Below, piece after piece: positions 39,071-49,749 of a stretch of 64,000 nt of DNA. The notes beneath the pieces are model-generated. The model made no database searches. It saw only the letters and a program-made list of their open reading frames with translations, and was not told where the DNA came from. Source of the DNA: Hermodice carunculata. Taxonomy: Eukaryota; Annelida; Polychaeta; Eunicida; Amphinomidae. Within the stretch, counting starts at the first letter, position 1; every line of letters begins with the position of its first letter. The stretch lies in contig OZ026628.1 of NCBI GenBank assembly GCA_964020975.1, positions 64,464,156-64,528,155 of the forward strand, in the 5' to 3' direction. The position numbers and the translations under genes are program-made.

Positions 39071-40027
39071 AACAACCCCATTTACTGTGCAGTTACTAAA
39101 GAAACCGGGAAAGATACAAACTTTTGACTTTCGAATGTTAAGAACTCAGATCATGATTTTAAATAACATAACCAGGAAGGCATGGGTTGCCTACGTTACC
39201 CACAGAATCTAAATTCCTTTCTGGAGAAAGGAGGCCGTATTTGCAGCAGGGGACACTGGACGTACATTTATGTCTTGGGACCCTGGGCTTGTATAAACTT
39301 CGGAAAGGAGAGTATCACAAGGCAGATCTGTTGGTTTTACCAATGAAAAGTATAAATAGTAGAAGAGGCATACTTTTGACCCATTATGCAGTCTACCACG
39401 TTGCATAGTTCCATATCAGATATATCATTGACCTCATCAAACGGGATAACATTTGACAACGCTGGTTCCTGTTTGGGCTTTTTTAACTTTTGGTACACAA
39501 TATTACCACTGATTTGCTTCTGTTAGTATAGATGACCATTGTTATTGATTTTAAGCTCTGCATATTTTTGTGCCCTGTGAGCTGCTACACTTTAGTTTCA
39601 TGGAAATTGTTTTCAAGTAGAGTAGGCATTGCAGTTCTGCGTGTACTGTGATTTGTATGTCTTCTTCCTATGATTGCATTTTCAGACATATTTCTTCACA
39701 TACTACCAATTCCAATTTTGCCTATTGGAGATCCATTCTGTTGTCTTCATCTTTCTGACTGGCTGAAGGTCCACAGTTGACTCTGGATCCACTAAAGAGA
39801 CGGGCCTGTGATTTCAAAATTCCTTTTATGCCTTTAAAGGGATAGCAAGGTCTTTTGTCGACAAACAAAAACAAAACAAAACAAAAAACCAAAAAAAAAA
39901 AAAAAGGAAAAAACAAAAAAAAATGCATACTTATTATGTTTCATCCATTCCTTTTCTTCTGGGGGCAGGAGGTGTAATTTTCCTTATAATTTGTTTCTTT
40001 CATTCTTTCTTTATGTCTGTCTGTCTC

Positions 40028-40062
<35 letters not shown>

Positions 40063-40080
40063 GTCTATCTATCTATCTAT

Positions 40081-40131
<51 letters not shown>

Positions 40132-41298
40132 TTCATTTTATACTCACCTGGGTCATGACTGGCGAACATCTTAGGTGGGAATAGTCTTGCCAATCATGTT
40201 ACACCCTGTCTTGTTTTGGTTGTTCTTTCAATAAACTGGAGGTAGTCTGTTCCATCTCAGGTATTATTGATTTGTACATCTCCCCACAGCATCTATGTAT
40301 ATGCTCTTGTGTTCCCCTCAGCTCAAAGTGCAAAGTGTTGCTCATTCAAATCAAGTTGGTAAACGACACAGGATTATCTGTAGGAATTAAAAATGTATAA
40401 CTCAGCTAACAATTTGTTTTTTATTTGATTTCTTTTATTTCTTTTATTATTTTTCAGATAAAGGTTTTTCTGTGCTCACAGCATTATAATATGAACAAGT
40501 ATTCTCTTTAGCTTTCAGAAGGCCTATCATAAATGTATAAATCTACTGTGTGAGAACACCACATCTTATAACTTCATGCTGCTGTAACTGTGCTTTGACA
40601 TGAACAACCGGCAAAGCTTGGTGCAACAGTGTGAAACTGTGCGAGAACTTCAAGAGCAAGGATGGGAGTCACGCAAACATCTATTGCTTGATTCTTGCTT
40701 AGAATATATTACCAATGTATTTTATTTCAATCATGGATAGCAAATGTTCGAATAGTGACATGAAAGAAGCACAAAATTCATGGCCTTTACATGTTCCAGT
40801 TCGGTAATGATCAGTGACATGTTAACATGAGTCAATAATGGCATTCCTGGCCTTGATCATCACCATCGATGGGTCGCTCGATGAAGGAGTTTATCTTTCA
40901 GACATTCTAAGCTCTTTTCATGTTACAAAATATGTTCAAGGTTAGACATATTGTGATTGGTGGTTTTAATTTTTGGAAACAGTACAGAGCGTTCTATGCC
41001 AATGAAAAATAAATGACGAGGATAACACGCGAATACCAGTACCGAAAATGACCTTGGAAATTGTAGACAATGTCGACTTACGTGTGCCAAGTTGGCCAGC
41101 TTTTTCAGTTGTCAATACGTTCTGCTGTAATGAGGTCTACCTTTTTCGATATATTTCCCATACAAAAGTCGCGGCTCGGGGCTACCGCTGGCGAGGCCTT
41201 GTTGTCTTCTGTGTAGATTCTTTGACTCAGGTAACGTGCAATGATGTTACATTCACTGGTAAGGGTTTTTGGCTCACATTTTGACACTTGACCTTTCA
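39071..41298. other. Non-coding stretch with (TCTG)n/(TTTA)n
   Basis: No gene was recognised. An A-rich tract lies at 39865-39922. A TCTG, TCTA, TTTA tetranucleotide array spans about 40012-40136. Confidence 0.6.
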
Positions 41299-41301
41299 CT
41301 A

Positions 41302-41570
41302 CTTGATGCTCACAAGAGATATCGTCATGAGCTTATGAAGCTCTTCGGGTGGGATCTTCTCCACTGGTCGGTTGTCATGCCTAGTAGACGCCAGCCTGTC
41401 CGCCAACAGCTTCAGTTCTTTTTTGGTCCTTTTAATGCTGTTCACCTTTCTCCGGCCATCAATGAGTTTATAAGTGTCCTCATCTTTTAATATTAACAAA
41501 CCCCCCTCCATGTTGCGTGTCAATCTGTTGCTCCAAATCCATAAATCATTCGACCCATTCCTCGTCTCTC
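41302..41570 (-). pseudogene. Possible Crypton/DUF3504-like N-terminal fragment
   Basis: A minus-strand frame reads about 108 residues, ending NSIKRTKKELKLLADRLA, then STRHDNRPVEKIPPEELHKL and a stop a few residues later. The pattern (basic K-T-K motif, an amphipathic helix, then an E-x-IPPEEL-x-x-L turn) resembles the region just before the tyrosine-recombinase-like domain in Crypton DNA transposons and the related ZMYM/QRICH1-type proteins. The expected continuation (YEPSSLRG-like) is not seen, so this would be a fragment or a single exon. The assignment rests on pattern memory only. Confidence 0.3.
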
Positions 41571-41929
41571 TGTTTAATTTTAAAGTGATATGTTTTTTTA
41601 CGGTAACTTTAATTATGAGCACCAATCAGAATACAGTTCTCACAGGGAAGTGATTTTCTCTGATCAGTCAATTGTTTCCAAGCTCAAGAGAAATATAAAG
41701 GCCAGTGTTAATGCACATCCCTTACACTGCCCAGTGCGCTTCTCTGCTAGTTATTTGCTTTGATTGGTCCGCAGGTTTGAAGTTCCAGGAAAATATGAAG
41801 GGCAGGTGTCATTTCAATGCATCTTATCCATTATTCACAGTATGCTATCAGCAACCTATGTCAGTATCTACTTGCCAGTGTACTCCAGGTAAAAAAAAAA
41901 ATAAAAAAACAGCAAAGAGGAATTTTTGT

Positions 41930-41935
41930 TTTATT
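41930..41935 (-). promoter_or_regulatory. Candidate poly(A) signal of the receptor gene
   Basis: TTTATT on the plus strand reads AATAAA on the minus strand, about 145 bases past the receptor stop codon. Confidence 0.45.
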
Positions 41936-42080
41936 GTGAACGCTCACCCACTAATACGAAACTTTTCGCAGTATACCTTACAATAGATTTAGTTGTGCAT
42001 TTGTATTTTGGAGATCACTCTCTCTCTTGCTGATAAAATCGATTAATTAAACAGCATGACAAGTGTTGGGCACAAAAAAA

Positions 42081-45000
42081 TTAAATGTTTCTTCTGCAAC
42101 ATGAAAACTGAAATATATTCAAGGATAAAATCGGTACATCACTTATTGCCGAAACAGATGCTGAAAGGACTATCATCCATCGCAAAGGGTCAAAACTTCT
42201 ATATTTTGATACCTGAAACGATAGTTCCATTAAAGACAACAATATAACGACTGTGCAAGATACAATAATAATTGTAATGTTTTTAACTAGTCCACTTTTG
42301 CTACCTTTGCCTCCACATTTCCTTCGTGAAAAGGTTACTTTAAGAAAGATAATGACATGAACACACACAAAACCTACCTGCACAATAATTTCACCGAAAA
42401 ACAAAACATATGGCGACCAGAATTTAGTATGTGCAAATCTAGTTGATGGCATACAAAGAGAATTGTACAATATGTGAGGGTGCACCTCTCTGTCAGACCA
42501 AAAGGTTATTGAGAGAAAAGCAAAGACGCTTATCACCATATATCCAAAAGCAAAGCAGGTGATTTATTCAATTTTTTCGACGCCTTAGATCGAAAAACAA
42601 ACAAAGTGTCCCTGAGTCGCTCCCATGACATCACGCATCTGTTTAATTGTCTGCCAAAGAATGAACAAAATGAAGCAAACTTGGCAGCTGAACAGGCAAA
42701 ACTTGCACGCCATATTTTGTCAAAGGCTACATATTTGTTACCGTAATGAACATCAGCTACTAAAAGTATAGCCAGATGTATAGTGCCTAGGAAAATAAGA
42801 ACAGCGATGTAAGCCTTGACGATATCTGCTGTTTTGAAAAGTCCCTTCTTTAAATATGACAACATCGCCGTAAGGCTCACAGAAAATAGCAGTATCGCAA
42901 ATAAACACAATACTAATCTTTGCAGAACACTAGGTAGTAGGGCACTGCAACCAAAATATACAAAAGGGTCAGGCGTGCATATATGTGCATGTTGAAGAAA
43001 GCAGCAGAACTGAAAGTTATTGCTATGAAACTCTCGTAGACCTTGTAAATATTGTATGGTATTAAATAATGTATTCTCAATCCTATTTCCTGTTAAGTTA
43101 ATAAATTTTACCCTATCTAGTCCCAGAAAAGTGTTCCTGTTGATAGTATGAGTATTGTTGCTAGATACGTCCAATATATCTAGCCATTGCAAATTGTTAA
43201 ATGTACCTGGCTCAGGCGTTGACAAAGATGAAGCCCGTAAAGAAAACATTGTAAGAGAGGTTAACCCAAAAACATTTTCGAAAGTGATTGTGCGTAACGG
43301 ATTTCTGTCCAGGATGAGAGTTTCCAAGGAAAACAAACCTCGAAATATGCCGTTTTCCAACAAAAATATAAAATTAGTGGACATGTCCATATGTTTTAAA
43401 GTTGCAAAGTGTATAAATGCATGAGGTGTGATATATTGTATGTGGTTATTTTGAATATCCAGGATGTAAATATCATGCAGGTGATCGTCATTTTGTCGAA
43501 TAACATCTATAATATTTCCTTGGATTATAACGGCCCTTTGCCATGGAGTTATGGCAGGTAATTCTGTTAAATTAGCATACAAACATGACATGCTGTACCC
43601 ATAACATGTACAAACTCGATGACAGTCTGTCTTATGACATAAGAATTCATCATCTAAGGAGAACAAACACTGCACTTTGCCATCGCATACATTAGCTTGA
43701 TGCAAATATGTGCTTTCACTCCTACATTTGAAGAAATATGGAAAAGTGTTATTATAGCAACCAGTTTCCTCCACTCCCCAAGGACAATCCCACTCCTGGT
43801 TGCATATCATCTGCACAGATATGCAATAAGAATCGGGGCATTTGAACATAGCAGAGCATGTGTGCTGATTGCAATTCTGAAGATGTCCTCCGTTAGGACA
43901 ATGTACAGTTACATACTCATATCTGCGATACCTTTCATACATGCATGCATGTGTTCTGGGGTAACAATGCTTCGTACTTTTCTCTACGCAAGAAAGCCAG
44001 TTCGGATTATCACAATGTTCGACATTCTTGTCGCTCTCCATAGCAAAATATGACACTTCAAACACATTCATGTTTGAGCAGTCCCTTTCATCTGTTCCAT
44101 CTACGCAGTCAAGGGTTTTGTCACAGTATCTTGAAAATGGGATGCACCCTTTGGTACTGCATTGGAAGTACAAATACCCACATGTGCATTTTGGTAACAT
44201 ACATTCATTCGCACAGAGGACAGAGGTAATAATTGCATATTTATCCGTAAAACACATATGATTGCATTGTGCTTCATCAGCCTCTCCTATGCAATCTGGT
44301 ATGCCATCACATTCGTAATGTTCTGCGATACAAGTACCGTCTTGACACTGATACTGGGCCCCTGTACACTTCAGTTCTACGCTCAATGGTTGACTTTGGC
44401 AAATAAAAGTGTTCCAATCATAATACCGATGTTTTTCTGATTGGTTTAGTAGATGTAATTGTAAATCAAGGAAAGGGAAAGTTATATTATTCCTAAACTT
44501 ACTGTTATAAAACAGGGCAGTTATGAAAAGCTCCAAAATATATATATTATTAGAAAATTTCATTTCTGTAGGCTTCATCAATAAGCGTAAGTATTTTTCC
44601 TTTGTCTTCATGATGATGTGATGATTTCCATCCGTGAAATTCCAAAGGTTTAAGGCCCAGATGAATGAAAAATATTTTTCAAGTTTGAGTCCAGAAGGGA
44701 ACCTTTCAAATCCAGTTGACCATTGTAGCTTCACTTTGTTGTACACATGAATGACTAGTTTATTCATAATAGATAAGTAAAATGCTGACACTTCAAAAAT
44801 ATTACCACCCATATAAGAACACTGCGTTTTGATATCTGTGTACTGCAATTTTCTGATAGTGACGTAAGAAAACAGACACACATCATCAACATGAAGCCAC
44901 TGCCTACTGCATATTAATTGTCTCAGTGCCTGCGAGTACCACTTTGCCCATGAGTGGCCAAACATGTCTGTTTTTGTTTTAATTTCGCAACCAAAGGATG

Positions 45001-45262
45001 TGAACGGGAAAGTCTTAGAACATGGCACCGTTATCCAAAATGGAACTTGATCCACAAAATGAAACATCATAGCCGCGCAACCTCTTCCTACATCCCACAC
45101 TGGCTGGTCTTTCCCAAGAAGTTTACGTAGTGATTTCGATGGCATATGGTACCATGTCTTTTTTGTGACATCAAATATATATTTGTGGGAGACATTAGGA
45201 GGCGACGTCCAAACAGACATCACCAAGGAATCCCCTGTTTCCCATTTTGCTCTTCTTTTGCC
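42081..45262 (-). CDS. GRL101/RXFP-like receptor: CTLD + LDLa + LRR + 7TM (one frame break)
   Basis: One huge exon. Numbering runs from 45226; the first ATG is at 45220, but the frame stays open upstream to a 3' splice site (TTATAATTGACAG) at 45263, so earlier exons are expected. C-type-lectin-like domain about 106-278 (CSRQW...C...GGN...W...FICQ). LDLa repeats about 287-321 (CDGIPDCIGEADEAQC, full calcium box) and 349-383 (DGTDERDC), and degenerate ones at 405-452, 457-490 and 501-530. LRR N-cap about 535-549, LRRs to about 735, relaxin-receptor-type hinge CCFLQHAHICTPDP about 741-754. TM1 about 767-790, TM2 about 802-824, the loop ADVHYGNKY, then WRASFAC with the TM3 cysteine, and ERL at the DRY site exactly 24 residues later. 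TM4-TM7 continue in another frame (42563-42081), including SLCMP in extracellular loop 2. The break at about 42.54-42.56 kb is a mutation, an allele or an assembly error. TM3 is unusually polar (GRQLNR). Expected role: plasma-membrane G-protein-coupled receptor. Confidence 0.87.
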
Positions 45263-45594
45263 CTGTCAATTATAATGTAACTAAGTCAATAAAACTTCAT
45301 GCATTTTATGATTATTATAAACGCATTGATGTGTTTACACCGAGAATTCAAGCAAGGAAGAACAGAGGCCACTAAATTGTCCTATTTTGATCTAGTTTTG
45401 CTATTTTGCCCTCTCCTATTCGCGCATGGGATTTTGTTTAACTGTGGACATTGACTTTCTTGTTTCTGGTTGAATGGAGTATATCACCTTATACTGTGCG
45501 TCTAACTATTTTTTTGTGGGGGGGGGGTTTAAATTGTTTCAAACTTTTGTTTTATTTGGGGGAATCAATGTTAGAAAACAAATTGAACAGGTTA

Positions 45595-45847
45595 TAAATG
45601 TAGTTCCAGTCTCAGTATCTCCAAAAATATCCGCAACTTTAAACAAGTTGGGTATGATCGATGGATGGACAAATTGCAGAAGGAACTGATAGCAGACAGA
45701 ACGAAACACAGGCAGCGACCACACCTTCAGAAGGTACCTACAAAAATTCCTATTTGTAATAGGTATATCTTCGAGGGCCACAAGATGTGTCAGGGACTTG
45801 TTAGATATAAACCTGACAGGCAGTTGCCTTACTGGGTGTGTCATTAG
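45595..45847 (+). CDS. Possible small terminal exon, unknown protein
   Basis: After a candidate acceptor (AAATTGAACAG at about 45590, or CAGTCTCAG at about 45615) the plus frame reads KNIRNFKQVGYDRWMDKL and onward to GLVRYKPDRQLPYWVCH before TAG. The residue mix looks protein-like (balanced charges, Trp, Cys, Pro), unlike the low-complexity frames nearby. No family is recognised and no partner exon was found. It lies just upstream of the minus-strand receptor exon on the opposite strand. Confidence 0.22.
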
Positions 45848-45849
45848 CA

Positions 45850-47040
45850 ACATACGGGGTAAAAATCAATTTGAGATTACCTAACCCACTTGAAACCTTC
45901 TAATGGGCCTGGCAAGTTGCACCAATTGGCCATCAGGCGCGCAATCTCTACTCGGTATGCGATCTTACGCCAGAGTGTCTTTACAATGGAAACCTATGGA
46001 GCATAGATTGCCAAGCCATAAAAGTAGGAGGGAACGACACGAGAAGCAGCTACAACAGGAAGACAGGATGATTTGATAGAGTGTTTGGTGTTCTTTTAAC
46101 ATGCTTTGCAATTTTTTCCATGTGGATGACGCCAAAATACAGCTCTTATGCAGCCAATAAAGACCCATTGTGTGGCACTGATGGATTTTCCAGCGGTTCA
46201 CATGTAAAAAATCCCTTCTATGTTTCCGAAAGCCAACAAAGTATTTGAATGCATCTAGGTCGAATATCTGTTACAAATGGGAATTCACATTTATAATGAA
46301 ATATCAATGTATTACAACTGGGGGGTAAGCCTGTTTTAACATGGGTCTCCCAGTGGCTGCATCTCCGCACACACAGTAGCCTTTTATAGCAATATTTGTG
46401 CACACAGTAGCACCCTGGCTGGTCATGGTAGGCATCCGGCAGAAGTTGACCGGGGATTGGTGAGGTGTAAATCAGTTTGGCTCCTGTTGTGATGTGATGA
46501 CATGTGTGGTATATCTACAATGAACAGACATTTCAGACAGCTGTTTTATGAACTGATAAAGCTAGAGGCAGAGGTTTCACAATGTTTTGACAGCAACTTA
46601 CTGTCCTTAATGCAATAAATAATGTCACAAAAAGAAGCTTTCCTAAATCTGGCAATTTATGATACTATTTAATTTGGAGTTTATTATTTGAAAAAAAATG
46701 GAAAGTACCTTGGTGATGAGCATGATTTTGGCCACTTTTTTGCTGTGACCTATCTTTGATGAAAATAATAATTAATGGAGGCAGTGTGGGTGAGTAACTT
46801 AAACAGTGATGGAAACAACTCGAGAAAAAAACGACTGAAGTTCTCTCTCTTATAAAAAAAAATGAAATCATGCATACACCCGTTCATGCAATATCGCATT
46901 CGAGCCTTAGAGACAACATGTGTCTATATTTTTTTCCATTTTGCATCTTGATAAGCCTAATAAAATAAAGTCTTAAAAAATGATTACACCAATGCTGTAA
47001 AAGTAGCATGAGTACAAATTTGGTAGGCCCAGTAAAAGTA
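45850..47040. other. Non-coding stretch
   Basis: No gene recognised with confidence. Two adjacent minus-strand frames (45965-46201 and 46218-46403) are cysteine- and tryptophan-rich and lie close together, but match no family I know and lack clear splice sites. Confidence 0.4.
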
Positions 47041-47045
47041 AATTC

Positions 47046-47190
47046 CTGGGCCCGTTTGCATAAAGGAGGAATAACTTACCCATGGTATAACTGTAAACAT
47101 TTTAGTTACCCCTCAGTTCACAGTGTAAGAAAATCGGTATGCATAAAAGTTAGTGTATACAAGGGGTAACTAATCCATGGACCAGTAACA
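47046..47190 (+). repeat. CCTGGGCCCGT fold-back type repeat, copy 1
   Basis: Starts CCTGGGCCCGTTTGCATAAA and carries internal inverted words: GTTACCCCT at about 47115 and AGGGGTAAC at about 47162; CCATGG at about 47080 and again at about 47175. The same start occurs inverted at 53101. This is typical of short fold-back or MITE-like elements. The 3' end was not established. Confidence 0.5.
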
Positions 47191-47216
47191 CCACTGTATA
47201 GATGAAGACCTTGGTA

Positions 47217-47560
47217 TATCTTTTGACCCCCTTTCCTGACACTGGCCAGCGAAACCTGTCCCAGGGAAGCACAGTAAAGACAGTCGTGTGACTGTTGTCC
47301 CCTTCAATTGGCAGATTGCATTACGTTACGAGGGGGCAAGGGGCTTCAGCTGTATGTTTGTCAAAATGAAAAAAAAAAGAGTGTAAGCACAGTGGTCGAT
47401 AATGGAAATATTACTGATTTTATATTTGTCGATGATAAACAATAAACTAATGTGTGTGTATTCAATCCTCTTAAATGTGTCTGCGTTATGGACAACATGA
47501 TGATGTAAGTGATCATTGGACTTTCAATAGAACATTAAAATTTCTATCTACCCCATATAA
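47217..47560 (+). mobile_element. Possible LINE endonuclease remnant
   Basis: In one frame, about 47396-47420 reads ITDFIFVDD, resembling the S/T-I-D-Y-V-F-V stretch of APE-type LINE endonucleases. In another frame, about 47500-47545 reads SDHWTFNRTL, with an SDH triad like the endonuclease end. The reading frame is broken between them and the stretch is short, so this is a weak call. Confidence 0.2.
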
Positions 47561-48050
47561 CCCCCTTTTTCCAAGTCCAGCTACCACAGCAACCATGTAT
47601 TGATGAAATGTCCCACATATCGCAATAATATCAGAAGCATTGTTAAAAAGGCAAAAGTATGCTAACACGTAAAATATATGTCGACATAGGCAAGGTCATT
47701 TGATGGTTCACGCATTTGAAATTCATTTTGCCAAACAGTTTGTTATGATCACTTATATGAGTGCAAGCATATATTTGTTTTTGTATGTCGCATGAACTGT
47801 TTGCTTAACTCAGGTAAACACAAGGTTGGCACAAGTGGTTTCATTAATTTTGTAATGAGAGGTCATGCTTTTCAAAATTATGGAAATGAAAGCTAATTAA
47901 AGTTTTAAATCTTTAATATCTTATATACTATAGTAGATGTGGTTCCGAGTATTTAGGAGTTCGATCATAGCAAGGAAAAGGCCAGCTCAAATGTCAAGAT
48001 GAAAGGTCAATTTTAGGCCAAAATGTCATTTTTATTGTTAAGGTTCAATT
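47560..48050. other. Non-coding stretch
   Basis: Nothing recognised. Confidence 0.4.
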
Positions 48051-48054
48051 CAGG

Positions 48055-48632
48055 TACAGGTCATCTGAAGGTCAAAGGTCATGTCTAGGTCAAAGGCCAC
48101 TTTCGATGGTGGCTTTCTTATAGCCATAACGTGGTCAATTTTTATCCACTTTTGATTATGTTGGGCTCAAATTGTAGCTTTTTTAAAACTGCACATTTTG
48201 TAACTTTCATGTGACCTCTAAAGGTCAAAGGTCAAGATCATTTGGACCTTTGAAAGTTTCATCCAGTCATATTTTGGCCAATTTTCGTCCAATTCTAATC
48301 ATGGGAGACTCAAATTGTAGGTATTGCAACCCTTCACATCTTTATAAGAACATGTAACCTCAAAAGGTTTGACCCTTTGAAAGTTTCATTTTGCCATAAC
48401 TTGCTTAATTTTAATCCGATTTGGTACATCTTCGATTTAAATTGTGGGTATAGTAACGCTGTGCAATTTACATGTGACCTGTAATTGTCAAAGGTCAAGG
48501 TAAATTTTACTTTTGAAATTTGCATCCAGCTATCACCCTAATGTAATTTGAAGTACCAAAGGACAAAAGTTATAGCATTTAACCATTACAACTTTTGAAG
48601 GCACACAGCCAGATTTGCTTTGAAGCAAATCT
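48055..48632. repeat. AGGTCA-rich ~130-150-bp tandem repeat
   Basis: Three to four diverged units share CATGTGACCT, AAAGGTCAAAGGTCA, TTTGAAAGTTTCATCC, a GCCATAACTTG...TTAAT stretch and CAAATTGTAGGTAT. Exact AGGTCAAAGGTCA (a DR1 nuclear-receptor element) occurs at 48069-48081 and 48222-48234, with partial copies at about 48365 and 48485. The array ends with the near-palindrome AGATTTGCTTTGAAGCAAAT at about 48610. Non-coding. Confidence 0.8.
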
Positions 48633-48914
48633 TTTAATTTAGTTCTTAACTATACTTACAAGACATTTGACACACAACTTAACAAGCGAATTGCATTTAT
48701 CCGGACAGGGCAACTAAGTAGCCGGCAAATTTGAATGAAAATATATTTTGAATATTCGAGTAAATGTATTTGTTGACAAAATCTTGCTGTAGAACCTTCA
48801 ACTTTCACATGAAAAGTAACTTCTGTTTTTTATTGTTCACGCAATATATAAAAAGCAGTTAACGTATCTGAATGATAATAAACCTCACCTCTTTCGAGCA
48901 CAACTCTTAATGAA

Positions 48915-48978
48915 CAAACAAACAAACAAACAGACAGACAGACAGATAGATTAATAAATAAATAAATAAATAAATGAA

Positions 48979-49049
<71 letters not shown>

Positions 49050-49070
49050 ATACATAAATAAATAAAACTC
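48915..49070. repeat. (ACAA)n/(ACAG)n/(ATAA)n microsatellite
   Basis: ACAAACA repeats change to ACAG, then to a long ATAA array, with an occasional ATGA or ATAC unit. This is the reverse orientation of the TTTA tracts elsewhere in the window. Confidence 0.96.
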
Positions 49071-49379
49071 GTTACAGAAACTTCCTTCAAAATTTAAATC
49101 GTTAAGAAATTTTTAGTGTGTACATTGAAAGTCCGACCTAGCGAGAGCGAATACCTGCATTGCAACCGTACCAAAAAAATAAAAAAAATGAAAAACAAAA
49201 CAAAACGTGACCATCCTTCGCATCCCCTGTGCTTACTTTACCCCTTTTCCGTCACGTAGGCTACACTATCGCGTGACACATTCAGAAAAAAATAATTCCC
49301 GCTTTACTTCGAAACGTGGGAGTACATCAATCGTGTTCCATAAGGCCTAATCCACAACATTTCGCTGCTGTACATTTCT

Positions 49380-49700
49380 CGGGATAGGCGTGTGTCATGC
49401 ACTAAAAACTGGGTCATTATGGCCTGTACATTTGACCCCTAAAATGATCTTACTTTCAATTTTGACCAGGCCGAATATCCTATACGCTTGCCCACACCAA
49501 CCGAATTTTGTTTGTAAACAATTCACAAAATAGCTGAGTGTCATGCTCCAAGATTGGGTAACTGTGACTTATTTCGTGCCTTCGCCCCACATAGCATTTC
49601 TGGCTGGACACTTCATGGCATAGGGGTGGGTCCCACGCTGAGTTGGGTCATAGTGACGTTGATCTTTGACCTCTTATATCATTTTAGTTTGTCCAGGCCA
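49380..49700. repeat. Diverged tandem repeat, about three units
   Basis: Related phrases recur at about 49387 (ATAGGCGTGTGTCATGCACT ... GGGTCATTATGG), 49532 (ATAGCTGAGTGTCATGCTCC ... GGGTAACTGTGAC) and 49619 (CATAGGGGTGGGTCCCACGC ... GGGTCATAGTGACG), with GACCAGGCC or GTCCAGGCC between units. Divergence is high. Confidence 0.4.
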
Positions 49701-49749
49701 TACGTCATATAAAAAAAAAAAGATATGTTGGTATAACAGTACATATTAG

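Noticed and set aside
43155-44440. Plus-strand frames inside the receptor locus
   Set aside because: Antisense shadows of the LDLa/LRR coding exon.
45539-45853. 104-codon minus frame opposite the possible plus exon
   Set aside because: No domain, no splice sites; probably the shadow of the plus-strand frame or chance.
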